Shown: positions 18,010 to 26,027 of the stretch, in pieces
Position numbering within the stretch: the first letter of the stretch is position 1
Layout of the letters: each line of letters opens with the position of its first letter
Origin: Massilia phyllostachyos
Lineage (GTDB): Bacteria; Pseudomonadota; Gammaproteobacteria; Burkholderiales; Burkholderiaceae_D
DNA length: 64,000 nt
Reading direction: 5' to 3'
Assembly (NCBI RefSeq): GCF_021044825.1
Contig: NZ_JAJNOC010000012.1
Location: 62,001 to 126,000, forward strand
The notes under the pieces: model-generated
What the model was told of the DNA's origin: nothing
Databases searched by the model: none
Seen by the model: only the letters and a program-made list of their open reading frames with translations
Translations under genes and position numbers: made by a program

Positions 18010-18207
18010 AAAGAAACCTCCTGCTGGATACGGATATTTCTTACATTTGTTAAATTGATTCTAGCCACCACCCCCTCCACCCCGTTTGACGCCCAGCAAG
18101 GAAGGGGGAGCGCTCGATCCGGCGCGCAAACTTGCCCGAAACATGCTTGAAACCAGCGCAAGAAGAACGCAAAAAAGCCGCAAGAAAATGGTTGGCTTCG
18201 GCCTGCT

Positions 18208-18729
18208 TCAGCTGTAGCGCATGGCGATGACGTAGATGGTGCCGGCCGCGATCGCCACCCCGTACGGCATCGAACCGGCGCTTTCGCTTTTGCCCGCTGC
18301 GCCGGCCGGCATGCGCAGCAGCGCGGCGCGGCCGATGCGCCAGAGGTTGCCCACGGCCAGGCGCAGCCGGCCGCGCAAGACGATGATGGCGAGCGCCATC
18401 GCGCCGCCGGCGCACCAGGCCATGATGGCGATGTGCAGGGCGGTGGCCGGTCCGGTGAAGGCGCCGACCGTGGCCATCATCTTGACGTCGCCGGCGGCCA
18501 TGCCGCGCACCAGGTAAAAGGGAAGGAAGATCAGCAGTCCGGCGGCGAAGCCGCCCAGGCTGGACAGCAGGGCCGCGCCGGGTTCGGCCGAGAGCGCGTG
18601 CAGGACCAGTGCGCCCGCCAGGCCGCACAGGAGCAGGAGATTCGGGATGCGCCGGCTGGCCAGGTCGTTGATCGCGGCGGCGGCGGCAAGCAGCAGCAAC
18701 AGGGTATCGAGATAGGGTGCAACAACCAT
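18208..18729 (-). CDS. tadV: Flp prepilin peptidase TadV/CpaA
   Basis: Membrane aspartyl protease of 173 residues that removes the Flp leader. ATG 18729 (MVVAPYLDTLL) with GGAG five bases upstream is chosen over an in-frame start inside flp. The two catalytic aspartates appear in INDLASRRIPN (D22) and AAGDVKMM, the GxGD-type motif with alanine at its first glycine. Five to six hydrophobic segments span the protein. It lies downstream of flp, separated by a strong terminator, so its expression probably needs read-through. Confidence 0.9.
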   Translation of the reverse strand: MVVAPYLDTLLLLLAAAAAINDLASRRIPNLLLLCGLAGALVLHALSAEPGAALLSSLGGFAAGLLIFLPFYLVRGMAAGDVKMMATVGAFTGPATALHIAIMAWCAGGAMALAIIVLRGRLRLAVGNLWRIGRAALLRMPAGAAGKSESAGSMPYGVAIAAGTIYVIAMRYS

Positions 18730-18738
18730 GATCCGCTC

Positions 18739-18778
18739 CAAAAAAAAGCCCCCCGGGGCCGGACGGCGCCCCGGGGGA
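18739..18778 (-). terminator. Strong rho-independent terminator between flp and tadV
   Basis: On the minus strand a GC-rich stem (CCCCCGGGGC / GCCCCGGGGG type arms around GCCGTCCG) is followed by eight T. It starts 9 bases after the flp stop and ends just before the tadV ribosome site. It should make pilin mRNA far more abundant than the assembly genes. Confidence 0.85.
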
Positions 18779-18787
18779 CACAGGCGA

Positions 18788-18982
18788 TCAGGCGCCAGCA
18801 GCCGGAACAGCGTCGAACTGCTCCGCGATGTAGGTGAACGCATCCTTGATCTTGTTGCCGACATCGCCTGCGACACTTGCCATCACGACGCCGATCAGGG
18901 CGGCAATCAGGCCGTACTCGATGGCCGTCACACCGTCTTCATCAGCAATGAAGGTCTTGATCGCGGTAGTAATGGTGCTCAT
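18788..18982 (-). CDS. flp: Flp family type IVb pilin
   Basis: Major subunit of the Tad pilus, 64 residues. The leader MSTITTAIKTFIADEDG is followed by the processing site G/VTAIEYGLIAA, with the conserved glutamate five residues and tyrosine six residues after cleavage and a hydrophobic helix to about residue 45. AAGGAG is 7 bases before ATG 18982. It is first in the locus and is followed directly by a terminator. Confidence 0.95.
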   Translation of the reverse strand: MSTITTAIKTFIADEDGVTAIEYGLIAALIGVVMASVAGDVGNKIKDAFTYIAEQFDAVPAAGA

Positions 18983-19014
18983 GACGAAACTCCTTGTGGT
19001 GGTTGAAGGGACTT

Positions 19015-19064
19015 ACTGACAGACGGGGCCCCGTCTTGTGCTGCTTACGACTGCGTCTGTCAGT
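19015..19064 (-). repeat. Perfect 11-bp inverted repeat in the flp leader
   Basis: ACTGACAGACG (19015-19025) and CGTCTGTCAGT (19054-19064) pair perfectly around a 28-base loop that itself contains GGGGCCCC. It lies 33-82 bases before the flp start, probably in the untranslated leader. No gene is visible in 18983-19329; the rest is AT-richer sequence likely to hold the flp promoter. Confidence 0.6.
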
Positions 19065-19329
19065 GAGTTCACTGTAGCGAATAGTTCCACACGGCAAGTT
19101 GATGTTGTGCAAGTTTTCCTTGTGGAAATGATTTCATCCCATCGCGGTTGAGGCGGCGTAAAGGATACGTTTCCACTTGAATAAGTTGCGCCAAGAAACG
19201 ATTAATATTGTCAAGAATAGTTGCCTACAATACAAAAACGCTTTATGCTGTCTCCTTTTCCGCTCAAAAAAGCGGCAATCCCCTACTGCCGACGAGCCTA
19301 GCTTTTTGCCTGACTTTGTTTCTGACGAC

Positions 19330-20364
19330 ATGGATTCCCTGCTGAGACACATGGTGGACATGACTGGCCACCGCGATCACACGATGCTGGACATTTCCGT
19401 GATTTCAGCGGTACAGGAACTGTCGGGCGCCACGCAGGCCAGGGTGCTGGCGATCGCCACCGTCTGCGGCCAGCGCTTCGTGCGCTCGCGCGCCTGCATC
19501 CGCGCCGGCGGCGTGGCCTGTCCGGAAGAGCCGCAGGACAGCAGCCCGGGCGAGCCGATCGCCGCCTTCCCCGAACTGGCCGCCTGCCTCGACCAGCACG
19601 CCTCGCGCGCGGAAGGCGTGGGCAGCGACGGCCTGCGCCGCCTGTGGCTGCCGATCTGGTTCGGCGATCAGGCCGGCGCCTGCCTCGAGATCACCCACGA
19701 GCACAGCTTCAATGCCGATGCGGTCCACATGATCAGCGGGATCGTCAGCGTCTACCGCAACTTCCAGAACCTGCTCGACTACAGCGAACGCGATTCGCTC
19801 ACCGGCCTGCTCAACCGCAAGACCTTCGACGACCAACTGGCGCGCATGCTGCACGCCGTCGATGCCGAGACGCTGGTGCCGGGCCAGCCCGAGCGCCGCC
19901 ACCACGGGCTGGAAGAAAAGCAGTGGCTGGCCGTGGTCGACGTCGACCACTTCAAGCTGGTCAACGACCGCTTCGGCCACCTGTACGGCGACGAGGTGCT
20001 GATCCTGATCGCCAATCTGCTGCAGTCGTCGTTCCGCGCCCAGGACCGGGTGTTCCGCTTCGGCGGCGAGGAATTCGTGGTGCTGCTGCGTTCGACGACC
20101 CTGGAGAATGCGCGCAAGATCATCGACCGCTTCCGCACCAACGTCGAAGCGCACGAATTCCCCCAGGTCGGACGGGTGACGGTGAGCGTCGGCTTCACCA
20201 GCATCAGCGCGGCCGACTCGCCGGTGGTCACGCTCGGCCATGCCGACCAGGCCCTGTACTTCGCCAAGGCCCATGGCCGCAACCGCGCCTGCCACTACGA
20301 GGAGCTGGTGGCGGGCGGCCTGCTGCAGACCGTCGCCACCAACGACACCGCCGAATTCTTCTGA
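19330..20364 (+). CDS. Diguanylate cyclase (GGDEF domain)
   Basis: Makes cyclic di-GMP from two GTP. The C-terminal GGDEF domain begins at DSLTGLLNRKTFD and carries the active-site motif RFGGEEF. RAQD lies five residues before it, matching the RxxD inhibitory I-site, so product inhibition is likely. The N-terminal part (about residues 10-150) looks like a GAF-type sensor. The start is uncertain: ATG 19330 is chosen because the in-frame sequence upstream, open back to a TTG at 19177, is AT-rich and unlike coding sequence here. The gene converges with the DsbA-family gene. It sits between the Tad locus and an HD-GYP gene, fitting c-di-GMP control of surface structures. Confidence 0.88.
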   Translation: MDSLLRHMVDMTGHRDHTMLDISVISAVQELSGATQARVLAIATVCGQRFVRSRACIRAGGVACPEEPQDSSPGEPIAAFPELAACLDQHASRAEGVGSDGLRRLWLPIWFGDQAGACLEITHEHSFNADAVHMISGIVSVYRNFQNLLDYSERDSLTGLLNRKTFDDQLARMLHAVDAETLVPGQPERRHHGLEEKQWLAVVDVDHFKLVNDRFGHLYGDEVLILIANLLQSSFRAQDRVFRFGGEEFVVLLRSTTLENARKIIDRFRTNVEAHEFPQVGRVTVSVGFTSISAADSPVVTLGHADQALYFAKAHGRNRACHYEELVAGGLLQTVATNDTAEFF

Positions 20365-20381
20365 ACGCGTTGTAAAGCGCC

Positions 20382-20696
20382 TCAGGTGCGCAGGGATTGC
20401 GCGTAGTCCAGCGCATTCTCCAGGCGGTCGTTGCCCCAGAATATCTTGCCCGCCACGATGAAGGTTGGCGCCCCGAAGATGCCGAGCGCGCGCGCCCTGG
20501 CCGTCCGCGCGCGCAGGGCGTCCTTGATCGCCTGCGTGCCCGCTTGCCAGCCGAGTGCGCGAAAGACCGGTCCGAGCAGGAAGGGGTCGTAGCGCAGCGC
20601 CACGCCAGCGCGCTTCGCCAGCGCCTCGATGCGCATCAGCGCCAGGTAGCTGTAGTTGCTGCCGAACTCGAACCGGAATGCGATAGCCGCCGCCAT
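20382..20696 (-). CDS. DsbA-family/2-hydroxychromene-2-carboxylate isomerase-like protein with internal deletion
   Basis: Only 104 residues, against about 200 for the family. The N-terminal part (FRFEFGSNYSYLALMRIEAL... GPVFRALG) matches the start of kappa-GST/HCCA isomerases and the C-terminal part (GIFGAPTFIVAGKIFWGNDRLE) matches their end. The helical insertion domain between them is missing in frame. GGAGGAG precedes ATG 20696. The product lacks the middle of the fold, so it is probably non-functional, a degraded gene kept as an open frame. Confidence 0.72.
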   Translation of the reverse strand: MAAAIAFRFEFGSNYSYLALMRIEALAKRAGVALRYDPFLLGPVFRALGWQAGTQAIKDALRARTARARALGIFGAPTFIVAGKIFWGNDRLENALDYAQSLRT

Positions 20697-20757
20697 GCCT
20701 GCCCTCCTCCGGGGTTGGTGTCGGCGCCCAGCACACAGCAGCAGCTGCAGCCGCGGC

Positions 20758-21978
20758 TCAGGCGATGTTCAGGAACTGCAGCGGATTGACCTGCCACTTC
20801 TCGGGCGACTCGTGGCGCACGATCTTGTCGCCGCCGCCGAAGCCGAAGGGCTTGGACAGGTCGAGGGTCTGGGGCTTGATGTAGGCCTGGTTCTTCGTGC
20901 TGAAGAACACGTTGACCTTGGGCGTGAGCAGGCTGGTTTCGTGCGGCTCGATCACCACGCCCAGGCGGCCCGATTCCAGCAGCACCAGGGTGCCGACCGG
21001 GTAGATGCCGACGCAGCGCATGAATTCCTGGGCCAGGGTCGGGTTGAAGTGAAACTTGCTCCACTCGTAGATCTTGCGCAGCGCTTCGGCCGCCGGCATG
21101 CCCTTGTGGTAGCAGCGGTCCGAGGTGATCGCATCGTAGACGTCGACGATCGCCGCCATCTGGGCCAGTTCGCTGATTTCGCTTTCAGGCTGCCGGTCCG
21201 GATAGCCGCTGCCGTCGCGGCGCTCGTGGTGGTGCAGCGTGATATCGAGCGGGATGTGGCCGATCTCCGGCGTCTTCACCAGGATGTCGTAGCCGTCGCG
21301 CGGGTGGCGCTTGATGACCTCGAATTCCTCGTCGGTCAGGCGGCCCTCCTTGTTCAGGATCGCATCCGGCACCAGCGCCTTGCCGGTGTCGTGCAGCAGC
21401 CCGCCCAGGCCGGCCTGGTAGATCGTCTCATCGTCCATCTTGCGCGAGCGGCAGAACGCCACCAGCAGCGCGCACACGCTGACCGAATGCAGGAAGGTGT
21501 AGTCGTCCTTGTTCTTGATGCGCAGGAGGCCCAGCAGGGCGCCGGAATTGCGCAGGATCGATTCGGTCACGGCCTGCACCACCGGGCTGACCTGGTCCAG
21601 CTCGACCGCCTTGCCGAGGCGCGCGTCGGCCATCACGGTGCGCACCAGGCCCACGGCCTGCTTGCGGATCTGAGCCGCGCGCTGCAGTTCCTCGCCCAGC
21701 GAGACGCGCGCCACCACGATCGGCCTGGCGGCGATCGCGGCGACTTCGGCGTCGAGCGCGGCTTCGGCCTGGGCCAGGGTCGGGGCGTCGTCGACGTCCA
21801 TGCCCTTGCTGCAGTCGATCACCACGCCGCGGATCCTGGCGCTGCGGATCTTGACGATCTCGTCTTCCGTGCTCAACAGGAAGCGGCTGCGCACGAAGGG
21901 ATGTTCCATCCAGCCGCAATCGAGGTCATGAATGAACATGCCGATCTTTAGCTGCGATGCATCCACCTTTTTCAACAT
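20758..21978 (-). CDS. HD-GYP domain c-di-GMP phosphodiesterase with DUF3391 N-terminus
   Basis: Predicted to hydrolyse cyclic di-GMP, 406 residues. The first 120 residues (KKVDASQLKIGMFIHDLDCGW) match DUF3391, often found before HD-GYP domains. The HD motif LLHDTGKALVPD and the second motif HHERRDGSGYP (the GYP loop) are both intact. The C-terminal 90 residues continue into a helix-rich tail. It opposes the nearby cyclase in function. Upstream sequence is shared with the divergent icmF gene (about 215 bases). Confidence 0.92.
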   Translation of the reverse strand: MLKKVDASQLKIGMFIHDLDCGWMEHPFVRSRFLLSTEDEIVKIRSARIRGVVIDCSKGMDVDDAPTLAQAEAALDAEVAAIAARPIVVARVSLGEELQRAAQIRKQAVGLVRTVMADARLGKAVELDQVSPVVQAVTESILRNSGALLGLLRIKNKDDYTFLHSVSVCALLVAFCRSRKMDDETIYQAGLGGLLHDTGKALVPDAILNKEGRLTDEEFEVIKRHPRDGYDILVKTPEIGHIPLDITLHHHERRDGSGYPDRQPESEISELAQMAAIVDVYDAITSDRCYHKGMPAAEALRKIYEWSKFHFNPTLAQEFMRCVGIYPVGTLVLLESGRLGVVIEPHETSLLTPKVNVFFSTKNQAYIKPQTLDLSKPFGFGGGDKIVRHESPEKWQVNPLQFLNIA

Positions 21979-22120
21979 GGTCCGACTCTGCTCCGTAATA
22001 TTGGGTGCTTATGCACCTTGGATGCAGTATATCAACCATTTTACCAACAATCACCATTTGTTGCTTCACAAACACACATCCAAAGCAGGGGTTGTGGCGC
22101 CCATGAGCACGTCGTCTCCT

Positions 22121-22140
22121 TGACGTTAACGTAAACGTCA
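22121..22140. promoter_or_regulatory. Near-palindromic operator upstream of icmF
   Basis: TGACGTTAACGTAAACGTCA is an inverted repeat with one mismatched pair per arm, 53 bases before icmF. It begins inside a TTGACG -35-like box and is followed by TATACC. Repeated ACGT/TTACG units resemble operators of MerR-family regulators of branched-chain acid catabolism (LiuR type); this assignment is an inference. Confidence 0.5.
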
Positions 22141-22193
22141 TATACCGTAGCAGGATACCCTCGTCCGCCCGAATTCCCCCAAGGACCACATCC

Positions 22194-25100
22194 ATGAACG
22201 ACATCACCCCCGCCGCCAAACTGGACTTGCCGGAGCAGCCGAAACTGGCCAACAAGGTGCGCTTCGTCACCGCCGCCTCGCTGTTCGACGGCCATGACGC
22301 CTCGATCAACATCATGCGCCGCATCCTGCAGTCGAACGGCGCCGAAGTGATCCACCTCGGCCACAACCGCTCGGTCGACGAAGTCGTCACCGCCGCCCTC
22401 GCAGAAGACGTGCAGGGCATCGCCATCTCGAGCTACCAGGGCGGCCACGTCGAATACTTCAAGTACATGATCGACCTGCTGCGCCAGCGCGGCGGCGCCC
22501 ACATCAAGGTGTTCGGCGGCGGCGGCGGCGTGATCGTCCCGAGCGAGATCGAGGAACTGCACGCCTACGGCGTCACCCGCATCTTCAGTCCGGAAGATGG
22601 CCAGCGCATGGGCCTGGTCGGCATGATCCGCTCGATGCTGGAGACCTGCGACGTCGACCTGTCGTCCTACGCCCCCACTTCGCTGGAGGCGCTGCGCGCC
22701 GGCGACATCGCCGACCGCCACCGCCCGCTGGCCCAGCTGATCACCGCCCTCGAAAGCGGCAAGGTCGACCCAGGCCTGCGCACGCAGATCATGGAAGCGG
22801 CCGACACCGTCAAGGCCCCGGTGCTGGGCATTACCGGCACCGGCGGCGCCGGCAAGTCCTCGCTGACCGATGAACTGATCCGCCGCATCCGCCTCGACCA
22901 GGGCGACCGCATCAACATCGCCGTGATCTCGATCGACCCCTCGCGCCGCAAGTCGGGCGGCGCCCTGCTGGGCGACCGTATCCGCATGAACGCGATCAAT
23001 CCGTGGAACGGCCAGGCGCGCGTGTTCATGCGCTCGCTCGCGACGCGCGAAGCCGGTTCCGAGATCTCGCAAGCGCTGCCGGACGTCATCGCGGCCTGCA
23101 AGGTCACTGGCTTTGATCTCGTCATCGTCGAGACCTCGGGCATCGGCCAGGGCGACGCCGCCATCGTGCCGCACGTCGACACCTCGATGTACGTGATGAC
23201 CCCGGAATTCGGCGCCGCCTCCCAGCTCGAGAAGATCGACATGCTGGACTTCGCCGATTTCATCGCGATCAACAAATTCGACCGCAAGGGCGCCCAGGAC
23301 GCGCTGCGCGACGTCGCGAAGCAGTACCAGCGCAACCGCGAACTGTGGAGCCGCCAGCCGGACGAGATGCCGGTCTACGGCACGCAAGCGTCGCGCTTCA
23401 ACGACGACGGCGTGACCGCGCTGTACCACGGCCTGCTGCCGAAACTGGCGGAACTCGGCCTGACCCTGGAACCGAGCAAACTCGCTCCCCCGACCCAGAA
23501 GTACTCGAGCGGCAAGAACGTGATCGTTCCGCCGGCGCGTGCCCGCTACCTGGCCGAGATCGCCGACACCGTGCGCGGCTACCACCGCAATGTGAAGAAG
23601 CAGGTGCAGCTCGCGCGCGAGCGCCAGCAGCTGAGCGAGACCAAGCGCATGCTGGCGGCCGCCAACCGCGACGTGGTGCTGGACGACCTGATCACCGAAC
23701 GTGACGGCGCCATGGAAGTCGGCGCGAAAAAACTGCTGGCCATGTGGCCGGACATGCAGGCCGCCTATGCGGGCGACGACTACGTGGTGAAAATCCGCGA
23801 CAAGGAAATCCGCACCCGCCTGGTCTCGAGGACCCTGTCGGGCAACCCGATCCGCAAGGTGGCGCTGCCGAAATTCGAGGACCACGGCGAGATCCTGCGC
23901 TTCCTGATGCTGGAAAACGTGCCGGGCTCCTTCCCCTACACCGCCGGCGTGTTCGCCTTCAAGCGCGAAGGCGAAGACCCGACCCGCATGTTCGCGGGCG
24001 AAGGCGACGCCTTCCGCACGAATAAACGCTTCAAGCTGGTCTCGACCGGCATGGATGCGAAACGCCTGTCGACCGCCTTCGACTCCGTCACCCTGTACGG
24101 CGCCGACCCGGCCCTGCGTCCCGACATCTATGGGAAGGTCGGCAACTCGGGGGTGTCGATCGCGACCCTGGACGACATGAAGGTGCTGTACGACGGTTTT
24201 GATTTGTGCAGCCCGAGCACCTCGGTTTCGATGACCATCAACGGCCCGGCCCCGACCATCCTGGCGATGTTCATGAATACCGCCATCGACCAGCAGATCG
24301 ACAAGTTCGTGGCTGACAATGGCCGCCAGCCGACCGACGACGAAGCCCGGAAGATCAAGGACTGGGTCTTGATGAACGTGCGCGGCACGGTGCAGGCCGA
24401 CATCCTGAAGGAAGACCAGGGCCAGAACACCTGCATCTTCAGCACCGAGTTCTCGCTGAAGGTGATGGGCGACATCCAGGAGTATTTCGTCCACCACCAG
24501 GTGCGCAACTTCTACTCGGTGTCGATCTCGGGTTACCACATCGCCGAAGCCGGCGCGAACCCGATCTCGCAGCTCGCCTTCACGCTGTCGAACGGCTTCA
24601 CCTTCGTGGAAGCCTACCTGGCGCGCGGCATGCACATCGACGACTTCGCGCCAAATTTGTCGTTCTTCTTCTCGAACGGCATGGACCCGGAATACACGGT
24701 GCTGGGCCGGGTGGCGCGCCGCATCTGGGCGGTGGCGATGCGCGACAAGTACGGCGCCAACGAGCGCTCGCAAAAGCTGAAGTACCACATCCAGACTTCG
24801 GGCCGCTCGCTGCACGCCCAGGAGATCGACTTCAACGACATCCGCACCACCCTGCAGGCCCTGATCGCGATCTACGACAACTGCAACTCGCTGCACACCA
24901 ACGCCTACGACGAGGCGATCACCACGCCGACCGACGAATCCGTCCGCCGCGCGCTGGCGATCCAGCTGATCATCAACCGCGAATGGGGCCTGGCGAAGAA
25001 CGAGAACCCGAACCAGGGATCGTTCATCATGGACGAGCTGACCGACCTGGTCGAAGAGCAGGTGATGCAGGAATTCGAGCGCATCGCCGAGCGCGGCGGC

Positions 25101-25481
25101 GTGCTGGGCGCGATGGAGACCGGCTACCAGCGCGGCAAGATCCAGGAAGAGTCGATGCTGTACGAGCACCAGAAGCACGACGGCACCCTGCCGATCATCG
25201 GCGTCAACACCTTCCGCAATCCGAAGGGTGCGGGGGCGCCGGCGACGATCGAACTGGCGCGCTCCACCGACGACGAAAAGCAGTCGCAGCTGACCCGCCT
25301 GGAAGCTTTCCACGCCCGCAACGCGGGGCAGGCGCCGGCCGCCCTGGCCGCCCTGCAGCAAGCCGCGATCGACAACGAGAACGTGTTCGCGCGCCTGATG
25401 GACGCGGTGCGCGTCTGTTCGCTGGGCCAGATCACGACCGCGCTGTTCGAGGTCGGCGGCCAGTACCGACGCAATATGTAA
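22194..25481 (+). CDS. icmF: Fused isobutyryl-CoA mutase IcmF (B12 domain, G-protein chaperone, mutase)
   Basis: Adenosylcobalamin enzyme that interconverts isobutyryl-CoA and butyryl-CoA and related acyl-CoAs. The 1095 residues read in order: a cobalamin-binding domain (about 20-150, with [11 protein letters not shown] supplying the DxH base ligand); a MeaI-like GTPase (Walker [10 protein letters not shown] at about 215, followed by [11 protein letters not shown]); a linker; and the methylmalonyl-CoA-mutase-type barrel (about 560-1090). This order and length are diagnostic of IcmF. It has its own promoter region and a likely operator, and a small gene follows 39 bases later. Involvement in valine or fatty-acid carbon flow is inferred. 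Confidence 0.95.
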   Translation: MNDITPAAKLDLPEQPKLANKVRFVTAASLFDGHDASINIMRRILQSNGAEVIHLGHNRSVDEVVTAALAEDVQGIAISSYQGGHVEYFKYMIDLLRQRGGAHIKVFGGGGGVIVPSEIEELHAYGVTRIFSPEDGQRMGLVGMIRSMLETCDVDLSSYAPTSLEALRAGDIADRHRPLAQLITALESGKVDPGLRTQIMEAADTVKAPVLGITGTGGAGKSSLTDELIRRIRLDQGDRINIAVISIDPSRRKSGGALLGDRIRMNAINPWNGQARVFMRSLATREAGSEISQALPDVIAACKVTGFDLVIVETSGIGQGDAAIVPHVDTSMYVMTPEFGAASQLEKIDMLDFADFIAINKFDRKGAQDALRDVAKQYQRNRELWSRQPDEMPVYGTQASRFNDDGVTALYHGLLPKLAELGLTLEPSKLAPPTQKYSSGKNVIVPPARARYLAEIADTVRGYHRNVKKQVQLARERQQLSETKRMLAAANRDVVLDDLITERDGAMEVGAKKLLAMWPDMQAAYAGDDYVVKIRDKEIRTRLVSRTLSGNPIRKVALPKFEDHGEILRFLMLENVPGSFPYTAGVFAFKREGEDPTRMFAGEGDAFRTNKRFKLVSTGMDAKRLSTAFDSVTLYGADPALRPDIYGKVGNSGVSIATLDDMKVLYDGFDLCSPSTSVSMTINGPAPTILAMFMNTAIDQQIDKFVADNGRQPTDDEARKIKDWVLMNVRGTVQADILKEDQGQNTCIFSTEFSLKVMGDIQEYFVHHQVRNFYSVSISGYHIAEAGANPISQLAFTLSNGFTFVEAYLARGMHIDDFAPNLSFFFSNGMDPEYTVLGRVARRIWAVAMRDKYGANERSQKLKYHIQTSGRSLHAQEIDFNDIRTTLQALIAIYDNCNSLHTNAYDEAITTPTDESVRRALAIQLIINREWGLAKNENPNQGSFIMDELTDLVEEQVMQEFERIAERGGVLGAMETGYQRGKIQEESMLYEHQKHDGTLPIIGVNTFRNPKGAGAPATIELARSTDDEKQSQLTRLEAFHARNAGQAPAALAALQQAAIDNENVFARLMDAVRVCSLGQITTALFEVGGQYRRNM

Positions 25482-25487
25482 GGCTTA

Positions 25488-25520
25488 GAATGGACTCTAC
25501 CCCACCAGTGGAGTCCATTC
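25488..25520 (+). promoter_or_regulatory. Hairpin that buries the ribosome site of the next gene
   Basis: GAATGGACTC (25488-25497) and GAGTCCATTC (25511-25520) form a perfect 10-bp stem with a 13-base loop. The right arm ends at the base before ATG 25521, and the only GGAG ribosome site is at its edge. There is no T-run, so termination of icmF is less likely than translational control. Confidence 0.55.
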
Positions 25521-25835
25521 ATGCCGATCCAGCCCGAACAACTCGCCGCCCTGATGCACGAAGTCGAACAGGAAGACCCGATCGATTTCGCCGACCTGCC
25601 TTTTCCCGAGGACGAGTTGCGCACCCTGGTGGCGACCCACCTGTGCGAGATGGCGGCCGCGATGGAGAATTTCAGCACCGAAGACCGCATCACGACCCTG
25701 CTGGCGGTGTCGGCCAAGCTGGTGCTGGAAAACCTGGTGCTGCACGTCCAGCTGCTGCGCCGCCACGGCCTGCCGGTGGGCGACAATGTCGAAGCCTTGC
25801 TGTCCCGTTTGCGCAAAGGCGGGACACCGGAATAG
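25521..25835 (+). CDS. Hypothetical small acidic protein downstream of icmF
   Basis: I do not recognise this 104-residue protein. It has no signal peptide or membrane segment. It is acidic at the N-terminus (EVEQEDPIDFADLPFPEDELR) and helical after that (AAAMENFSTEDRITTLLAVSAKLVLENLVLHVQLLRRHG). Codon use matches neighbouring genes and the frame is compact, so it is probably real. It lies 39 bases after icmF, with a hairpin over its ribosome site, and may be co-transcribed. No function can be assigned. Confidence 0.65.
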   Translation: MPIQPEQLAALMHEVEQEDPIDFADLPFPEDELRTLVATHLCEMAAAMENFSTEDRITTLLAVSAKLVLENLVLHVQLLRRHGLPVGDNVEALLSRLRKGGTPE

Positions 25836-25844
25836 ACATGACTC

Positions 25845-25860
25845 GGCCCAAATTTGGGCC
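25845..25860. repeat. Perfect 16-bp palindrome before prsT
   Basis: GGCCCAAATTTGGGCC reads the same on both strands. It lies 9 bases after the small gene's stop and 167 bases before prsT. It has no T-tract and no loop, so it looks more like a protein-binding site than a terminator. Confidence 0.45.
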
Positions 25861-26027
25861 AAATTCTGCAACTTTCCCTGCCGCATTTTTCCTTAGAAAC
25901 TATTGGGAACAATCCGCAACAAACCAGCCTCGACATTGCGTTGGCACACGATTCCATCATGTATTATTGTTGCCGAGTTAATTCGCATCAACATGCGATG
26001 CTCCAGACAACCCCACAAGGAATCACG

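Noticed and set aside
19162-19175. GGATACGTTTCC-like sequence resembling the LacI-type operators
   Set aside because: It is less symmetric than the sites at 4953 and 5164 and has no clear promoter beside it; probably chance.
22041-25361. A 1106-residue open frame on the minus strand opposite icmF
   Set aside because: The plus strand encodes a complete IcmF with all catalytic motifs; the antisense frame is low-complexity His/Val/Arg-rich.
25941-25960. TGGCACACGATTCCAT before prsT as a sigma-54 promoter
   Set aside because: The -24 half is good but the -12 GC is missing at the required spacing.
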